Positions 36,412 through 45,880 of a stretch of DNA of 64,000 nucleotides are shown piece by piece; the stretch's first letter is position 1; each line of letters opens with the position of its first letter. Source of the DNA: an uncultured Nitrospiraceae bacterium (lineage in GTDB: Bacteria; Nitrospirota; Thermodesulfovibrionia; Thermodesulfovibrionales; Thermodesulfovibrionaceae); NCBI GenBank assembly GCA_937139565.1, contig CAKZQH010000011.1:1-64000 (forward strand), read 5' to 3'. The position numbers and the translations under genes are program-made. Under the pieces are notes generated by a model that had not been told where the DNA came from, ran no database searches, and was given only the letters and a program-made list of their open reading frames with translations.

Positions 36412-36441
36412 TTTACTTTTTAAACATGGCCATGTTATAAA
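36412..36441 (+). promoter_or_regulatory. Cold-shock gene promoter with palindrome in the spacer
   Basis: TTTACT (36412-36417), 18-base spacer, TATAAA (36436-36441). The spacer ends with the perfect 14-bp palindrome AACATGGCCATGTT (36423-36436), placed so that a bound protein would block RNA polymerase. About 70 bases of leader separate the promoter from the csp start. Confidence 0.5.
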
Positions 36442-36514
36442 AGAGAAGCTTAGCATTTTGCAAGCATTTAGTACCTGCCGTTGGTGGGGAGATTAAAAGG
36501 AGGTTTTAAGAAGT

Positions 36515-36718
36515 ATGGCTTTTGAAGGACGTGTTAAGTGGTTTAATGAGTCGAAGGGATTTGGATTTATTCAGCAGGATGGCGGACAGGATGTGTTTGT
36601 CCATTACACCTCGATTAAAGGTGATGGATTCAAAACCCTCAAACAGGGTGACAGAGTAAAGTTTGAAGTTGTTGAAGGAGATCGCGGACCTAAAGCAGTT
36701 AATGTAGAAAAAGTCTGA
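36515..36718 (+). CDS. cspA: Cold-shock protein (CspA family)
   Basis: 67 residues, one cold-shock domain. RNP1 is KGFGFIQQ and RNP2 is DVFVHYTSI, preceded by [10 protein letters not shown]. Single-stranded nucleic-acid chaperone. AGGAGG ribosome binding site; its own terminator follows directly. Confidence 0.97.
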   Translation: MAFEGRVKWFNESKGFGFIQQDGGQDVFVHYTSIKGDGFKTLKQGDRVKFEVVEGDRGPKAVNVEKV

Positions 36719-36726
36719 AAATCATG

Positions 36727-36755
36727 AAGAGGAGCCTGCGGGCTCCTCTTTTATA
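36727..36755 (+). terminator. Terminator of the cold-shock gene
   Basis: A 10-bp stem AAGAGGAGCC (36727-36736)/GGCTCCTCTT (36741-36750) with loop TGCG and a short T run (TTTTAT) begins 8 bases after the stop. Confidence 0.9.
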
Positions 36756-36766
36756 CACCTTTCTCC

Positions 36767-37612
36767 ATGCCTCTTCCAAATTGGGTTAAATCTCATCTAA
36801 AAGATATCAAAAAAACTCAAAATTATTTAAAAGCCCGCAAGCTAAATACGGTTTGTGAAACCCTCAGGTGTCCAAATAGAACTCTTTGCTACAGTAAACC
36901 AACAGCAACCTTTATGATCTTAGGAAATATATGCACCAGAGGCTGTAAATTCTGTAATGCTGAGTTTTCAATTCCCGAGCCTGTTGATTTGGAAGAGCCA
37001 AAAAGAATTGCTGAGGCTGTAAGAGAGTTATCGTTGAGATATGTTGTGATAACTTCTCCAACTAGGGATGATTTACCAGATGGAGGAGCACAGCATTTTG
37101 TAAACACGGTTTTTAAGATAAAGAGAGAAAATCCTCGAACCTTAATAGAAGTTCTTGTTCCTGATTTTAGCGGTAATAGAGATTCTGTGGAAGCTGTTGT
37201 AAATTCGGAAATTGCTGTATTTGCTCACAATATTGAAACAGTAAAAAGATTTTACAATACCGTAAGAAAAGGTGACTATGAACGTTCTTTAAGTTTAATT
37301 AAATGGGCAAAACAAATAAGAAAGGATATTTTTATCAAGTCAGGATTTATGGTTGGTCTTGGAGAGACCTATGAAGAAATTTTAGAAACTCTAAGGGATT
37401 TGAGGGATGCAAGTTGTGATATAGTTACCATAGGTCAGTATCTTCAACCTTCAAAAAAAGCTTTGCCTGTTGTAGAATATATAAAGCCAGAAGTTTTTAA
37501 TGAGATTGCCCTTTTGGCTAAAGAGATAGGTTTCAAGGCTGTACTGAGTGGGCCGCTTATAAGAAGTTCCACTCAGGCATATGAAATATATATAAGTTTA
37601 AAGGGAGGTTAG
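36767..37612 (+). CDS. lipA: Lipoyl synthase
   Basis: 281 residues. Auxiliary cluster cysteines CETLRCPNRTLC and radical-SAM cluster CTRGCKFC in the order expected for LipA; ends with the RSST motif (LIRSSTQAYE). Inserts sulfur at C6 and C8 of octanoyl groups on lipoyl domains. Starts 14 bases after the csp terminator; the alcohol dehydrogenase gene follows 5 bases after its stop. Confidence 0.96.
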   Translation: MPLPNWVKSHLKDIKKTQNYLKARKLNTVCETLRCPNRTLCYSKPTATFMILGNICTRGCKFCNAEFSIPEPVDLEEPKRIAEAVRELSLRYVVITSPTRDDLPDGGAQHFVNTVFKIKRENPRTLIEVLVPDFSGNRDSVEAVVNSEIAVFAHNIETVKRFYNTVRKGDYERSLSLIKWAKQIRKDIFIKSGFMVGLGETYEEILETLRDLRDASCDIVTIGQYLQPSKKALPVVEYIKPEVFNEIALLAKEIGFKAVLSGPLIRSSTQAYEIYISLKGG

Positions 37613-37617
37613 AAAAA

Positions 37618-38769
37618 ATGGAAAATTTTGAGTTTTATAATCCTACAAAAATCCTTTTTGGAAAGGATACAGAAAAGAAGATTGGAAAGATTTTAGCTAA
37701 AGATGACATAGAGAGAGTTCTCTTTTTATATGGTAAATCCTCAATAAAAGAAACAGGGCTTTATGATAAGGTTGTTAGAGCACTTAAGGAAGAAGACATT
37801 GAATATATAGAACACAGGGGAGTAAAACCAAATCCTGTGCTTTCACACACAAGGGAAGGAATTGAAAAAGCAAAGCGTTATAATGTGGATGCCATATTAG
37901 CGGTTGGTGGTGGTTCAGTAATAGATGAAGGAAAAACAATTGCAGTTGGTGCTAAGACTGATAAAGATATTTGGGATTTTTTTAGGAGAGAAAAGGAGAT
38001 AAAAAAGGCTCTTCCCATTTATGTCATTCTCACCGTAGCTGCCACAGGAAGTGAGATGAATGGCTATGCAGTAATAACAAATGAAGATACTAATGAGAAA
38101 CTTTCAATTAGCTCTCCCCATATATATCCGCGAGTTTCCATTCTCAATCCTGAGCTAACATTTACAGTTCCTCCACGGTATCAGGCCTATGCTGCGGTTG
38201 ATGTAATAGCCCATGTAATTGAATATTATTTTACAGGTCAACACTGCCCAAATTTACAAAATCGCTTCATAGAGGGAATAATAAAAACAGTTATGGATAC
38301 AACTAACTCAATACTGAGGGATCAAAGGGATTATAACGCAAGAGCAGAATTCATGTGGACAGCTACTCTTGCCCTAAATGGTTTATCTCAGGTTGGTATA
38401 AAGGGAGGAGAGTTTCCTAATCATATGATTGCTCACGCACTTGGGGCTTTATATGATATTCCCCATGGTGCCTGTTTAAGCATTGTTATACCAGCTTGGA
38501 TGAAGTGGTATAAAGATAAAAATTCTCATCAGTTTAGGAGATTTGCTGAGAAAATCTTTAATCTTTCCGATGAAGAAGGAGGTATTAAGGCTATAAAGGC
38601 TTGGTTTAGTGAAATTGGTGCGCCTGTTAATCTTAAAGAAGTGGGAATTGAAGAAGGCGAAATTGAAAAAATTGCTACCAATGCTCATAACATTGCCACT
38701 GTGTGGAAGATGGATAAAACTTATACAAAGGAAGTATTGACAGAAATACTGAAAAATGCAAAAGATTAA
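37618..38769 (+). CDS. Iron-containing alcohol dehydrogenase (butanol dehydrogenase/YqhD-like)
   Basis: 383 residues. NAD(P)-binding GGGSVIDEGKTIA; metal ligands in DVIAHVIEYYF, HMIAHALGALYDIPHGA. Resembles NADPH-dependent butanol/aldehyde dehydrogenases of the BdhA/YqhD type. Reduces aldehydes or oxidises primary alcohols. The substrate is not evident from the neighbours. Confidence 0.9.
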   Translation: MENFEFYNPTKILFGKDTEKKIGKILAKDDIERVLFLYGKSSIKETGLYDKVVRALKEEDIEYIEHRGVKPNPVLSHTREGIEKAKRYNVDAILAVGGGSVIDEGKTIAVGAKTDKDIWDFFRREKEIKKALPIYVILTVAATGSEMNGYAVITNEDTNEKLSISSPHIYPRVSILNPELTFTVPPRYQAYAAVDVIAHVIEYYFTGQHCPNLQNRFIEGIIKTVMDTTNSILRDQRDYNARAEFMWTATLALNGLSQVGIKGGEFPNHMIAHALGALYDIPHGACLSIVIPAWMKWYKDKNSHQFRRFAEKIFNLSDEEGGIKAIKAWFSEIGAPVNLKEVGIEEGEIEKIATNAHNIATVWKMDKTYTKEVLTEILKNAKD

Positions 38770-38788
38770 ATAAAAAATGGAGGGTAAA

Positions 38789-39997
38789 ATGTTTGATTTT
38801 CCAAGAATTAAAAGGCTGCCCCCTTATGTTTTTGCAGTTGTTAATCAGCTAAAAACAGAACTAAGAAGAAAAGGAGAGGATGTTATAGACCTTGGCATGG
38901 GAAATCCTGATTTGCCTACACCTAAGCATATTGTTGAAAAATTATGTGAAGCTGCAAAGCTTGCAAAAAATCACAGATATTCAGCTTCGAGGGGAATAAC
39001 CCAATTAAGGTGCGCAATCTCTGAGTGGTATAAGAGAAGATTTGATGTAGATATTGATCCAGAAACAGAGGCAGTGGTTACAATTGGTTCTAAGGAAGGA
39101 TTAAGTCATCTATTACTTGCTTCTGTTCAGCCAGGCGATGTAGTGCTCACACCCTCACCAGCTTATCCAATCCATCCGTATGGTGCAATTATTGCAGGTG
39201 GAGATGTGAGAACCTTTGATATATGCCCTTGTATGGATTTTTTTGAAGAGCTTGAGAGAGCCTACAAAAATTCATGGCCAAGACCAAAGATTCTTATTAT
39301 TAATTTTCCTCATAATCCAACCACTGCAGTGGTAGAGAATTTAGATTTTTTTAGAAAAGTGGTTGATTTTGCCAAAGAAAACAACATTATGGTAATTCAC
39401 GATTTTGCTTATGCTGATCTTGTATTTGATAATTATGTAGCTCCAAGCTTCTTACAGGTTCCAGGAGCAAAGGATGTGGGTGTAGAGTTTTTCTCAATGA
39501 CAAAAAGCTACTCTATGGCAGGCTGGAGAGTAGGCTTTTGCGTTGGTAACAAAGAAATTGTAGGAGCTCTTACTAAGATAAAGAGTTATCTTGATTACGG
39601 AATGTTTCAGCCTATCCAGATTGCATCAATAGTTGCATTAAGGGGTCCGCAGGATTGTGTTGAGGAAATCAGAAAGACCTATGAGCGCAGAAGGGATGTT
39701 CTCATAAAAGGTCTAAACAGCTCAGGATGGAAGGTGGATCCTCCAAAAGCCACAATGTTCGTATGGGCAGAGATTCCAGAACCTTTTAAAAAGATGGGTT
39801 CCCTTGAGTTTGCAAAGTTCCTAATAAACGAGGCAAAGGTAGCTGTTTCTCCTGGTATAGGATTTGGAGAAGGAGGCGAAGGATTTGTAAGATTTGCCCT
39901 TGTTGAGAACGAACATAGAATTAGACAGGCAGTAAAAGGAATAAGAAAGGCGTTAAATCTTGTGCCTTCAGTTAAGAAAATCAAAAAAGCTATTTAG
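38789..39997 (+). CDS. PLP-dependent aminotransferase, class I/II (AlaC/DapL-like fold)
   Basis: 402 residues from the ATG at 38789, which has GGAGGG at the right distance; an ATG 12 bases upstream lies too close. PLP features: [26 protein letters not shown], and Schiff-base lysine in [15 protein letters not shown]. Likely alanine or glutamate:oxoacid transaminase. Followed 8 bases later by homoserine dehydrogenase, so aspartate-pathway supply is possible. Confidence 0.9.
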   Translation: MFDFPRIKRLPPYVFAVVNQLKTELRRKGEDVIDLGMGNPDLPTPKHIVEKLCEAAKLAKNHRYSASRGITQLRCAISEWYKRRFDVDIDPETEAVVTIGSKEGLSHLLLASVQPGDVVLTPSPAYPIHPYGAIIAGGDVRTFDICPCMDFFEELERAYKNSWPRPKILIINFPHNPTTAVVENLDFFRKVVDFAKENNIMVIHDFAYADLVFDNYVAPSFLQVPGAKDVGVEFFSMTKSYSMAGWRVGFCVGNKEIVGALTKIKSYLDYGMFQPIQIASIVALRGPQDCVEEIRKTYERRRDVLIKGLNSSGWKVDPPKATMFVWAEIPEPFKKMGSLEFAKFLINEAKVAVSPGIGFGEGGEGFVRFALVENEHRIRQAVKGIRKALNLVPSVKKIKKAI

Positions 39998-40005
39998 GAG
40001 GAAGG

Positions 40006-41286
40006 ATGAAAGAGGTCAGGGTTGGAATTATTGGTTTTGGAACTGTTGGTACTGGTACAGCAAAAATTCTCCTTTCTCAAAGAGATAATATAAAAAATAG
40101 AACAGGCATAGATGTTGTATTAAAAAAAGTAGCTGATAAGGACATACAAAGAAAAAGAGATGTAGAGCTTCCTGAAGGAGTGCTTACAGCAGATGCTTGG
40201 GAAGTTATTAATGATCCTGAAATTGATATTATCGTAGAACTTGTTGGAGGAATTACCGTTGCAAAGGAATTTATCACCGAAGCTCTTAAGAGAGGAAAGC
40301 ATGTTGTTACAGCAAATAAAGCATTACTTGCCGAAGAGGGAAATGAGATATTTGTCCTTGCAAGACAGAAGGGTTTGCAATTAGGTTTTGAGGCAAGTGT
40401 AGGAGGAGGAATTCCTATTATTAAGGTAATGAGGGAAGGACTTGTGGCAAACAAAATGTTAGCTATCTATGGCATTATAAATGGAACTACAAACTATATT
40501 CTTACTAAAATGACCTACGAGGGGATAGATTTTCAGGATGCCCTTAGAGAAGCTCAGCAACTTGGTTATGCTGAGGCAGATCCAACCCTTGACATTGAAG
40601 GAATAGATTCTGCCCATAAAATTACCATTCTCGCCTCTCTTGCCTATGGAATCCCCCTTAGCTTTAACAGGGTTTATTGTGAGGGAATTACAAAAATTAC
40701 TGCTCAAGATATAGCTTTTGCTAAGGAATTTGGATATAAAATCAAACTTCTGGCGATAACAAAAATTTTAGATGGCGAGATTGAAATTAGAGTCCATCCT
40801 ACAATGATTCCAGAGGATTATCTTATCGCTAAGGTTGACGGAGTTTTTAATGCCATATATATAGATGGTGACAGTGTGGGTGCAACTCTTTATTATGGAA
40901 GAGGCGCAGGAAGTCTTCCAACCGGAAGTGCTGTAGTAGCCGATATTGTAGATATCGCAAAGGGAGCAAATCAGATGCCTCTTGATTTTTCCTCTCCCTT
41001 TAAAATTAAGCCAATAGAAGAAATAGAGAGCATGTATTATTTTCGCTTTACAGCCCTTGATCGACCAGGAGTTTTATCTAAAATTTCAGGAGTTTTTGGT
41101 GAACACAATATCAGCATTGCTTCTGTAATTCAAAAGGGTCGTTCTAAAGCAGGTGCTGTTCCTCTTGTAATCCTGACTCATAAAGCTCGGGAAAAAGATG
41201 TGCTTCAGGCAGTGGAAAAAATTGACCAGTTACCAGTTGTGGCTGCAAAGAGTGTATTTATAAGAGTTGAAGGACAGGAAACCTAA
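40006..41286 (+). CDS. hom: Homoserine dehydrogenase
   Basis: 426 residues. NAD(P) loop GFGTVGTGTAK, catalytic region VVTANKALLAEEG, GGGIPII, NGTTNYILTKM, EADPTLDIEGIDSAHK, and a C-terminal ACT domain (RFTALDRPGVLSKISGVFGEHNISIASV). Reduces aspartate semialdehyde to homoserine; the ACT domain suggests feedback inhibition by threonine. The next gene starts at its end. Confidence 0.97.
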   Translation: MKEVRVGIIGFGTVGTGTAKILLSQRDNIKNRTGIDVVLKKVADKDIQRKRDVELPEGVLTADAWEVINDPEIDIIVELVGGITVAKEFITEALKRGKHVVTANKALLAEEGNEIFVLARQKGLQLGFEASVGGGIPIIKVMREGLVANKMLAIYGIINGTTNYILTKMTYEGIDFQDALREAQQLGYAEADPTLDIEGIDSAHKITILASLAYGIPLSFNRVYCEGITKITAQDIAFAKEFGYKIKLLAITKILDGEIEIRVHPTMIPEDYLIAKVDGVFNAIYIDGDSVGATLYYGRGAGSLPTGSAVVADIVDIAKGANQMPLDFSSPFKIKPIEEIESMYYFRFTALDRPGVLSKISGVFGEHNISIASVIQKGRSKAGAVPLVILTHKAREKDVLQAVEKIDQLPVVAAKSVFIRVEGQET

Positions 41287-41998
41287 TTTTTTGAGATATC
41301 AAAGACAGATAATAATACCTCAAATTGGCGAAAAAGGTCAGGAAAAACTTAAAAAATCTAAGGTTTTGATTGTTGGGGCAGGAGGACTGGGTAGTGCTGC
41401 AGCCTTTTATCTTGCGAGTTCTGGCATAGGATACATTGGAATTGTAGATCCAGACATTGTAGAGTTAAGCAACCTTCAAAGGCAGATTCTTCATAACGAG
41501 GACCATTTAGGTATGCCCAAACCTATTTCAGCTATGATAACATTAAAAAAATTAAACAAACAAGTTAACATTCTTCCCTATCTGGAGGAGATTAATACTC
41601 GCAATGCTGAAAAGCTAATCCATTCTTATGATGTGGTAGTTGCCTGTCCAGATAATTTTAAAACCCGTTTTATTTTAAACGAAGTATGTTTTAAGAAGAA
41701 TAAGCCCCTTATTATAGGTGCTGCTTCTAACTTTGAAGGTCATGTTTTTGATATTATTCCTCCTAAGGGTCCCTGTTACAGTTGCCTTTTTGAGAATGCC
41801 CAAGATGATAAAGAACAAGTTGGCATTTTAGCACCTGTAGCTGGAGTAATAGGTACCCTTCAAGCAGTTGAGACAATTAAGCTTCTTCTTCAAATTGGAG
41901 AACCTTTACATGGGAAAATGACCATTTATGATGGAATAAAAGGAACTTTTAGAGAGGTAAGGTTCCTCAGAGATTCTTCGTGTAAGATTTGTGAATGA
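41267..41998 (+). CDS. E1-like adenylyltransferase (ThiF/MoeB/HcyF family)
   Basis: 243 residues if the TTG at 41267 is used; a TTG at 41291 with AGGA upstream is an alternative. Nucleotide loop VGAGGLGSAAAFYLASSGIG, DPDIVELSNLQRQ, the E1 arginine/lysine region, and zinc cysteines CYSC/CKIC. It activates the C-terminus of a ubiquitin-like sulfur carrier. Located between hom and a JAMM protease, like HcyF of the thiocarboxylate methionine pathway described in Wolinella; no carrier gene is adjacent. Confidence 0.88.
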   Translation: MKDRKPNFLRYQRQIIIPQIGEKGQEKLKKSKVLIVGAGGLGSAAAFYLASSGIGYIGIVDPDIVELSNLQRQILHNEDHLGMPKPISAMITLKKLNKQVNILPYLEEINTRNAEKLIHSYDVVVACPDNFKTRFILNEVCFKKNKPLIIGAASNFEGHVFDIIPPKGPCYSCLFENAQDDKEQVGILAPVAGVIGTLQAVETIKLLLQIGEPLHGKMTIYDGIKGTFREVRFLRDSSCKICE

Positions 41999-42384
41999 TG
42001 TTAAAGATTAAAAGGGAAATATATGACGAGATGATAAAATACTGTTTTCAGTGCATACCCAATGAAGCCTGCGGTATTCTGGCGGGTGATGATTGGGTTA
42101 CAGAGATTTATAAAATCAAAAATATAGAAAGCTCTCCTGTTAGTTATTTTATGGACCCTGTTGAACAGCTCAAAGCAATGAAAGATATAAGAAAAAAAAA
42201 GATTGAAATGGTAGCCATATTTCACAGTCATCCTCTTGGAGGCTTTTATCCCTCTCAAAAAGATATAGAACTCTCTTTTTATGATGTTTATAATGTAATT
42301 GTATGTTTAGAGCCAGAATTGGTAGTTAAGTGTTTTTATATAATGGATGAAAAGATAAAAGAGGTTGATATTATCACTGATTAA
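41995..42384 (+). CDS. JAMM/Mov34 zinc metallopeptidase (HcyD/Mec+-like)
   Basis: 129 residues. JAMM motif present: EACGILAG early, then HSHPLGGFYPSQKDIELS with the two histidines, serine and aspartate. Such proteins trim the C-terminus of sulfur-carrier proteins to expose GG. Overlaps the E1-like gene by 4 bases, indicating a shared pathway. Confidence 0.9.
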   Translation: MMLKIKREIYDEMIKYCFQCIPNEACGILAGDDWVTEIYKIKNIESSPVSYFMDPVEQLKAMKDIRKKKIEMVAIFHSHPLGGFYPSQKDIELSFYDVYNVIVCLEPELVVKCFYIMDEKIKEVDIITD

Positions 42385-42386
42385 AA

Positions 42387-44162
42387 ATGATAAGGAAGAT
42401 AAAATATTTTATCCTTTTTATTTTTCTCTTTATTTTGGGCTGCTTTGCAGGCTATCTTTACTGGCTTTTTTCAGATTTGCCAGATGTAAAGACTCTCGAA
42501 GGTTACAGGCCTCTTGAGGCATCAATTGTTTATTCTGCAGACGGAAAGGTGCTAACCGAGTTTTTCTATGAGAGAAGAAAATTTGTGCCCCACTATGAGA
42601 TTCCAGACCGGATTAAAAAAGCCTTTGTTGCAGCAGAGGATGTAAGATTTTATAAGCATCCTGGAGTTGATATAGTGGGTATTTTAAGGGCTTTATACAG
42701 AGATATTAGGGCTGGTGGGATAGTTGAAGGCGGTAGTACCATCACTCAGCAACTTGCAAAGATGCTTTTTTTAAAACCAGAAAAAAGCTTAGAAAGAAAA
42801 ATCAAGGAGGCAATACTGTCTATTCAGATTGAGAAAAAATATACAAAAGATGAGATTTTAGGACTTTATCTAAATCAGGCCTATTTTGGTAACAGAGCCT
42901 ATGGTATTGCTGCTGCTTCAGAGGCCTATTTCGGTAAATCCTTTAAGGATATTAATATAGCTGAGATAGCTCTTTTAGCTGCTTTACCCAAAGCACCATC
43001 AGCTTACAACCCTTTTAAAAGACCAAATATAGCCTTAAAAAGAAGAAACATAGTTTTACAGAAAATGCTTGAAGAGGGCTTTATAACGAAGGAGCAATAT
43101 GATGAAGGGATAAAATATCCACTACCTGAGCATCCTCATTGGAGAAAATTTGAGGCTCCCTATTTTGTTGAAACTCTAAGGCAGGAACTTGAGGCAAAAT
43201 ATGGAGAAAGGCTTTATAAGGATGGTCTCAGAATTTACTCAACCATTGATTATAATCTTCAAAAAATAGCAGAGAGGGCTGTAGTAAAGGGACTTGAAGA
43301 GATTCATAAAAGAGTAAAGCCTCAGGTTCAGGCTTCATTAATTGCAATAGATATTAAAACAGGACATGTGAAAGCTCTTGTAGGTGGAAATGATTTCTGG
43401 GAAACCCAATACAATAGAGCTTTTGCTCTTCGTCAGCCAGGCAGTGCTTTTAAACCATTTGTTTATGCTGTTGCTTTGATGGATGGATTCACTCCTGATG
43501 ATACACTCTTAGATGCTCCTGTAAGCTTTCCCGGAGCAACTCAGGGAAAGCTTTGGACTCCTAAAAACTATAACAACGAGTATCACGGAGAAGTTTCGCT
43601 AAGAAAGGCAATAGCACTTTCCTTGAATGCAGCTACAGTTAGGCTTGCTGCGCAGGTTGGAATAAAAAATGTGGTTGCTTTCGCACAGCAATGTGGTTTA
43701 ACCACAAAAATTCATCCATATCTCTCCACTGCATTAGGAGCTGCTGAAGTAAAACCCATAGAGCTTACAGCTGCTTATTCAGTTTTTGCCACAGGGAAAA
43801 AAATCACTCCTATTTTTTATGAAAAAATCACTGACCATAATGGATTAGTTCTTGAAGAAAATAAGATAACAGTAGAGACTGTCCTGCCAGAAGAGATTGT
43901 TGAGCCTATGAGAGAGCTTTTAAGAGAGGTTGTTTTGTCAGGGACTGCACAAAGGGCAAAGGAAATAAAGAGGGAGATTTATGGAAAAACAGGAACCACC
44001 AATGATTTTTCCGATGCCTGGTTTATAGGCTTTGATGACGCTCTTCTTGTTGGGGTGTGGGTTGGAAGAGATAATAACAAACCCATAGGACCAAAAGAAG
44101 CAGGAGCAAGAGCAGCGCTTCCTATATGGATTGAATTTATGAAAGAAGCAAATCTTTTCTAA
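42387..44162 (+). CDS. mrcA: Class A penicillin-binding protein 1A
   Basis: 591 residues, compact for the family. N-terminal membrane anchor (residues about 7-28), glycosyltransferase 51 domain (AAEDVRFYKHPGVD, GGSTITQQLAKMLF), and transpeptidase with SXXK (GSAFKPF), SLN and KTGTT. Polymerises and cross-links peptidoglycan; lacks the extended OB/C-terminal regions of the E. coli enzyme. Confidence 0.95.
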   Translation: MIRKIKYFILFIFLFILGCFAGYLYWLFSDLPDVKTLEGYRPLEASIVYSADGKVLTEFFYERRKFVPHYEIPDRIKKAFVAAEDVRFYKHPGVDIVGILRALYRDIRAGGIVEGGSTITQQLAKMLFLKPEKSLERKIKEAILSIQIEKKYTKDEILGLYLNQAYFGNRAYGIAAASEAYFGKSFKDINIAEIALLAALPKAPSAYNPFKRPNIALKRRNIVLQKMLEEGFITKEQYDEGIKYPLPEHPHWRKFEAPYFVETLRQELEAKYGERLYKDGLRIYSTIDYNLQKIAERAVVKGLEEIHKRVKPQVQASLIAIDIKTGHVKALVGGNDFWETQYNRAFALRQPGSAFKPFVYAVALMDGFTPDDTLLDAPVSFPGATQGKLWTPKNYNNEYHGEVSLRKAIALSLNAATVRLAAQVGIKNVVAFAQQCGLTTKIHPYLSTALGAAEVKPIELTAAYSVFATGKKITPIFYEKITDHNGLVLEENKITVETVLPEEIVEPMRELLREVVLSGTAQRAKEIKREIYGKTGTTNDFSDAWFIGFDDALLVGVWVGRDNNKPIGPKEAGARAALPIWIEFMKEANLF

Positions 44163-44177
44163 ATGTTAAAATAAACT

Positions 44178-44948
44178 GTGGGTAAAATTATAACTATTGT
44201 AAATCAAAAGGGCGGGGTTGGAAAAACAACGACAGCACTAAATTTGGGTGCTTCATTAACCATTGAGAAGAAAAAAATACTCCTTGTAGATTCAGATCCT
44301 CAAGGAAATTTAACAACAGGATTGGGAATAAAAAGGGAAAATTTAAAAAGAAGTCTTTATGATCTCTATATAAACTCCATATCTGCAGATTCTGTCTTGA
44401 TTAAAACTCAAATAGATAATCTCTGGCTAATTCCTTCAACAATAGATCTAGTAGGAGTTGAGGTTGAGCTTATTCAGAAGCAAAATAGAGAATATCTTCT
44501 TAAAGGGATAATTTTACCTTTGGCAAAAAATTTTGATTATGTAATTATTGATGCTCCACCTTCCTTAGGACTATTAACATTAAACTGTCTTGTAGCTGCT
44601 GATTCTATAATAATTCCAGTTCAGTGCGAATACTATGCCTTAGAAGGTCTTGGACTTCTTATGAAAACTGTTGAGCTTGTGAGAAATCTTAATCCTAATT
44701 TTCAGATTGAAGGAATTCTTCTTACTATGTTCGATGGGAGAAACATACTTTCAAAACAGGTAGCAGAAGAGGTGAAGAGATTTTTCGGCAAAAAGGTTTA
44801 TAATACCATAATACCCAGAAATGTTACCCTTGCTGAGGCACCAAGTCATGGTAAACCAGCAGTTTTTTATGATATGCGTTCAAAGGGTTCACAAAGTTAT
44901 ATGAGTTTTGCTATGGAGTTTTTATTAAATGAAGAAAGCACTCGGTAA
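44178..44948 (+). CDS. parA: Chromosome partitioning ATPase ParA/Soj
   Basis: 256 residues, GTG start with weak ribosome binding site. Deviant Walker A KGGVGKTTTALNLG, Walker A' LLVDSDPQGNLTTGLG, Walker B YVIIDAPPSLG. Works with ParB; the two genes overlap by 20 bases. No parS palindrome was found nearby. Confidence 0.95.
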   Translation: MGKIITIVNQKGGVGKTTTALNLGASLTIEKKKILLVDSDPQGNLTTGLGIKRENLKRSLYDLYINSISADSVLIKTQIDNLWLIPSTIDLVGVEVELIQKQNREYLLKGIILPLAKNFDYVIIDAPPSLGLLTLNCLVAADSIIIPVQCEYYALEGLGLLMKTVELVRNLNPNFQIEGILLTMFDGRNILSKQVAEEVKRFFGKKVYNTIIPRNVTLAEAPSHGKPAVFYDMRSKGSQSYMSFAMEFLLNEESTR

Positions 44949-45753
44949 AGGATTAGATGCTCTAATCCCTAAAAAAGAAGACTCTCTTATTGAGGTTGAG
45001 CTTGAAAGAATACTTCCGGGAGATGTTCAACCAAGAACAGGTTTTGACGAAAATTCTCTAAAAGAGCTTGCTCAATCAATAAAGGAAAAGGGAATAATCC
45101 AGCCTATTGTTCTTTCAAGGGTTGGTGATGGAACTTTTAGAATTATTGCAGGAGAAAGAAGGTGGAGGGCTGCTAAACTTGCAGGACTTGAAAGGATTCC
45201 TGCAATTGTCAAAGATGTTTCACCTGCTGAAGCAGTAGAGATAGCACTCATTGAAAACATTCAAAGAGAAGATCTCGATCCTGTAGAAACAGCTATGGCT
45301 TTTGAGAGGCTTCTCAAAGAATTTAAACTTACTCAGGAAGACTTATCCCAAAGAGTAGGAAAGGATAGAGCAACAATTGCTAACTATTTAAGAGTTCTCA
45401 GGCTTCCAGAGGAAATTAAGAGTCTCCTCAAAAACGGTTCAATAACTATGGGTCATGCAAAGGCAATTCTTTCAATTGAGGACATTGAAAAACAAAAGGA
45501 AGTATCGGAGCTTGTCATAAAAAAAGCTCTCTCTGTGCGACAAACAGAAGAATTGGTTAAGAGGATTGAAAAGAGAGTTATGCCTAAGAACAAAGAGAAG
45601 GCACCAGAGATAACAGAACTTGAGAGCAGACTTACCAGTGTTCTTGGAACAAAGGTTCGAATTCATCATAAAGGAAAAAAAGGAAGGCTTGAGATTTCAT
45701 ATAATTCGCTTGATGAACTAGATGGGATACTGCACAGGATACTAAAAGATTGA
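44929..45753 (+). CDS. parB: Chromosome partitioning protein ParB/Spo0J
   Basis: 274 residues. Opens KKALGKGLDALIP; CTP-binding region GERRWRAAKLAGLERIPAIV and ENIQREDLDPVETA; helix-turn-helix LSQRVGKDRATIANYLRVLRLP; C-terminal dimer domain. Binds parS and loads SMC. Confidence 0.96.
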   Translation: MKKALGKGLDALIPKKEDSLIEVELERILPGDVQPRTGFDENSLKELAQSIKEKGIIQPIVLSRVGDGTFRIIAGERRWRAAKLAGLERIPAIVKDVSPAEAVEIALIENIQREDLDPVETAMAFERLLKEFKLTQEDLSQRVGKDRATIANYLRVLRLPEEIKSLLKNGSITMGHAKAILSIEDIEKQKEVSELVIKKALSVRQTEELVKRIEKRVMPKNKEKAPEITELESRLTSVLGTKVRIHHKGKKGRLEISYNSLDELDGILHRILKD

Positions 45754-45818
45754 TCAATAGTAGTTGCACTTAATCACTGAAAAAACTTTGAAAATAAATA
45801 ATAATAAACTAAAAAGAT

Positions 45819-45848
45819 TTGACAGAATAAGGAAAATCTTATTAATAT
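45819..45848 (+). promoter_or_regulatory. Probable promoter of the yebC operon
   Basis: TTGACA (45819-45824) with TTAATA/TAATAT at 45842-45848 (17-18-base spacer). Followed by AAAGGAGG just before the GTG start of yebC. Confidence 0.55.
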
Positions 45849-45880
45849 TAAAAGTATTCCTTCCCAAAGGAGGTTTGTAG

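Noticed and set aside
45205-45225. TGTTTCAC inside parB, as a possible parS half site
   Set aside because: Only one half matches; the other half of the parS palindrome is absent.
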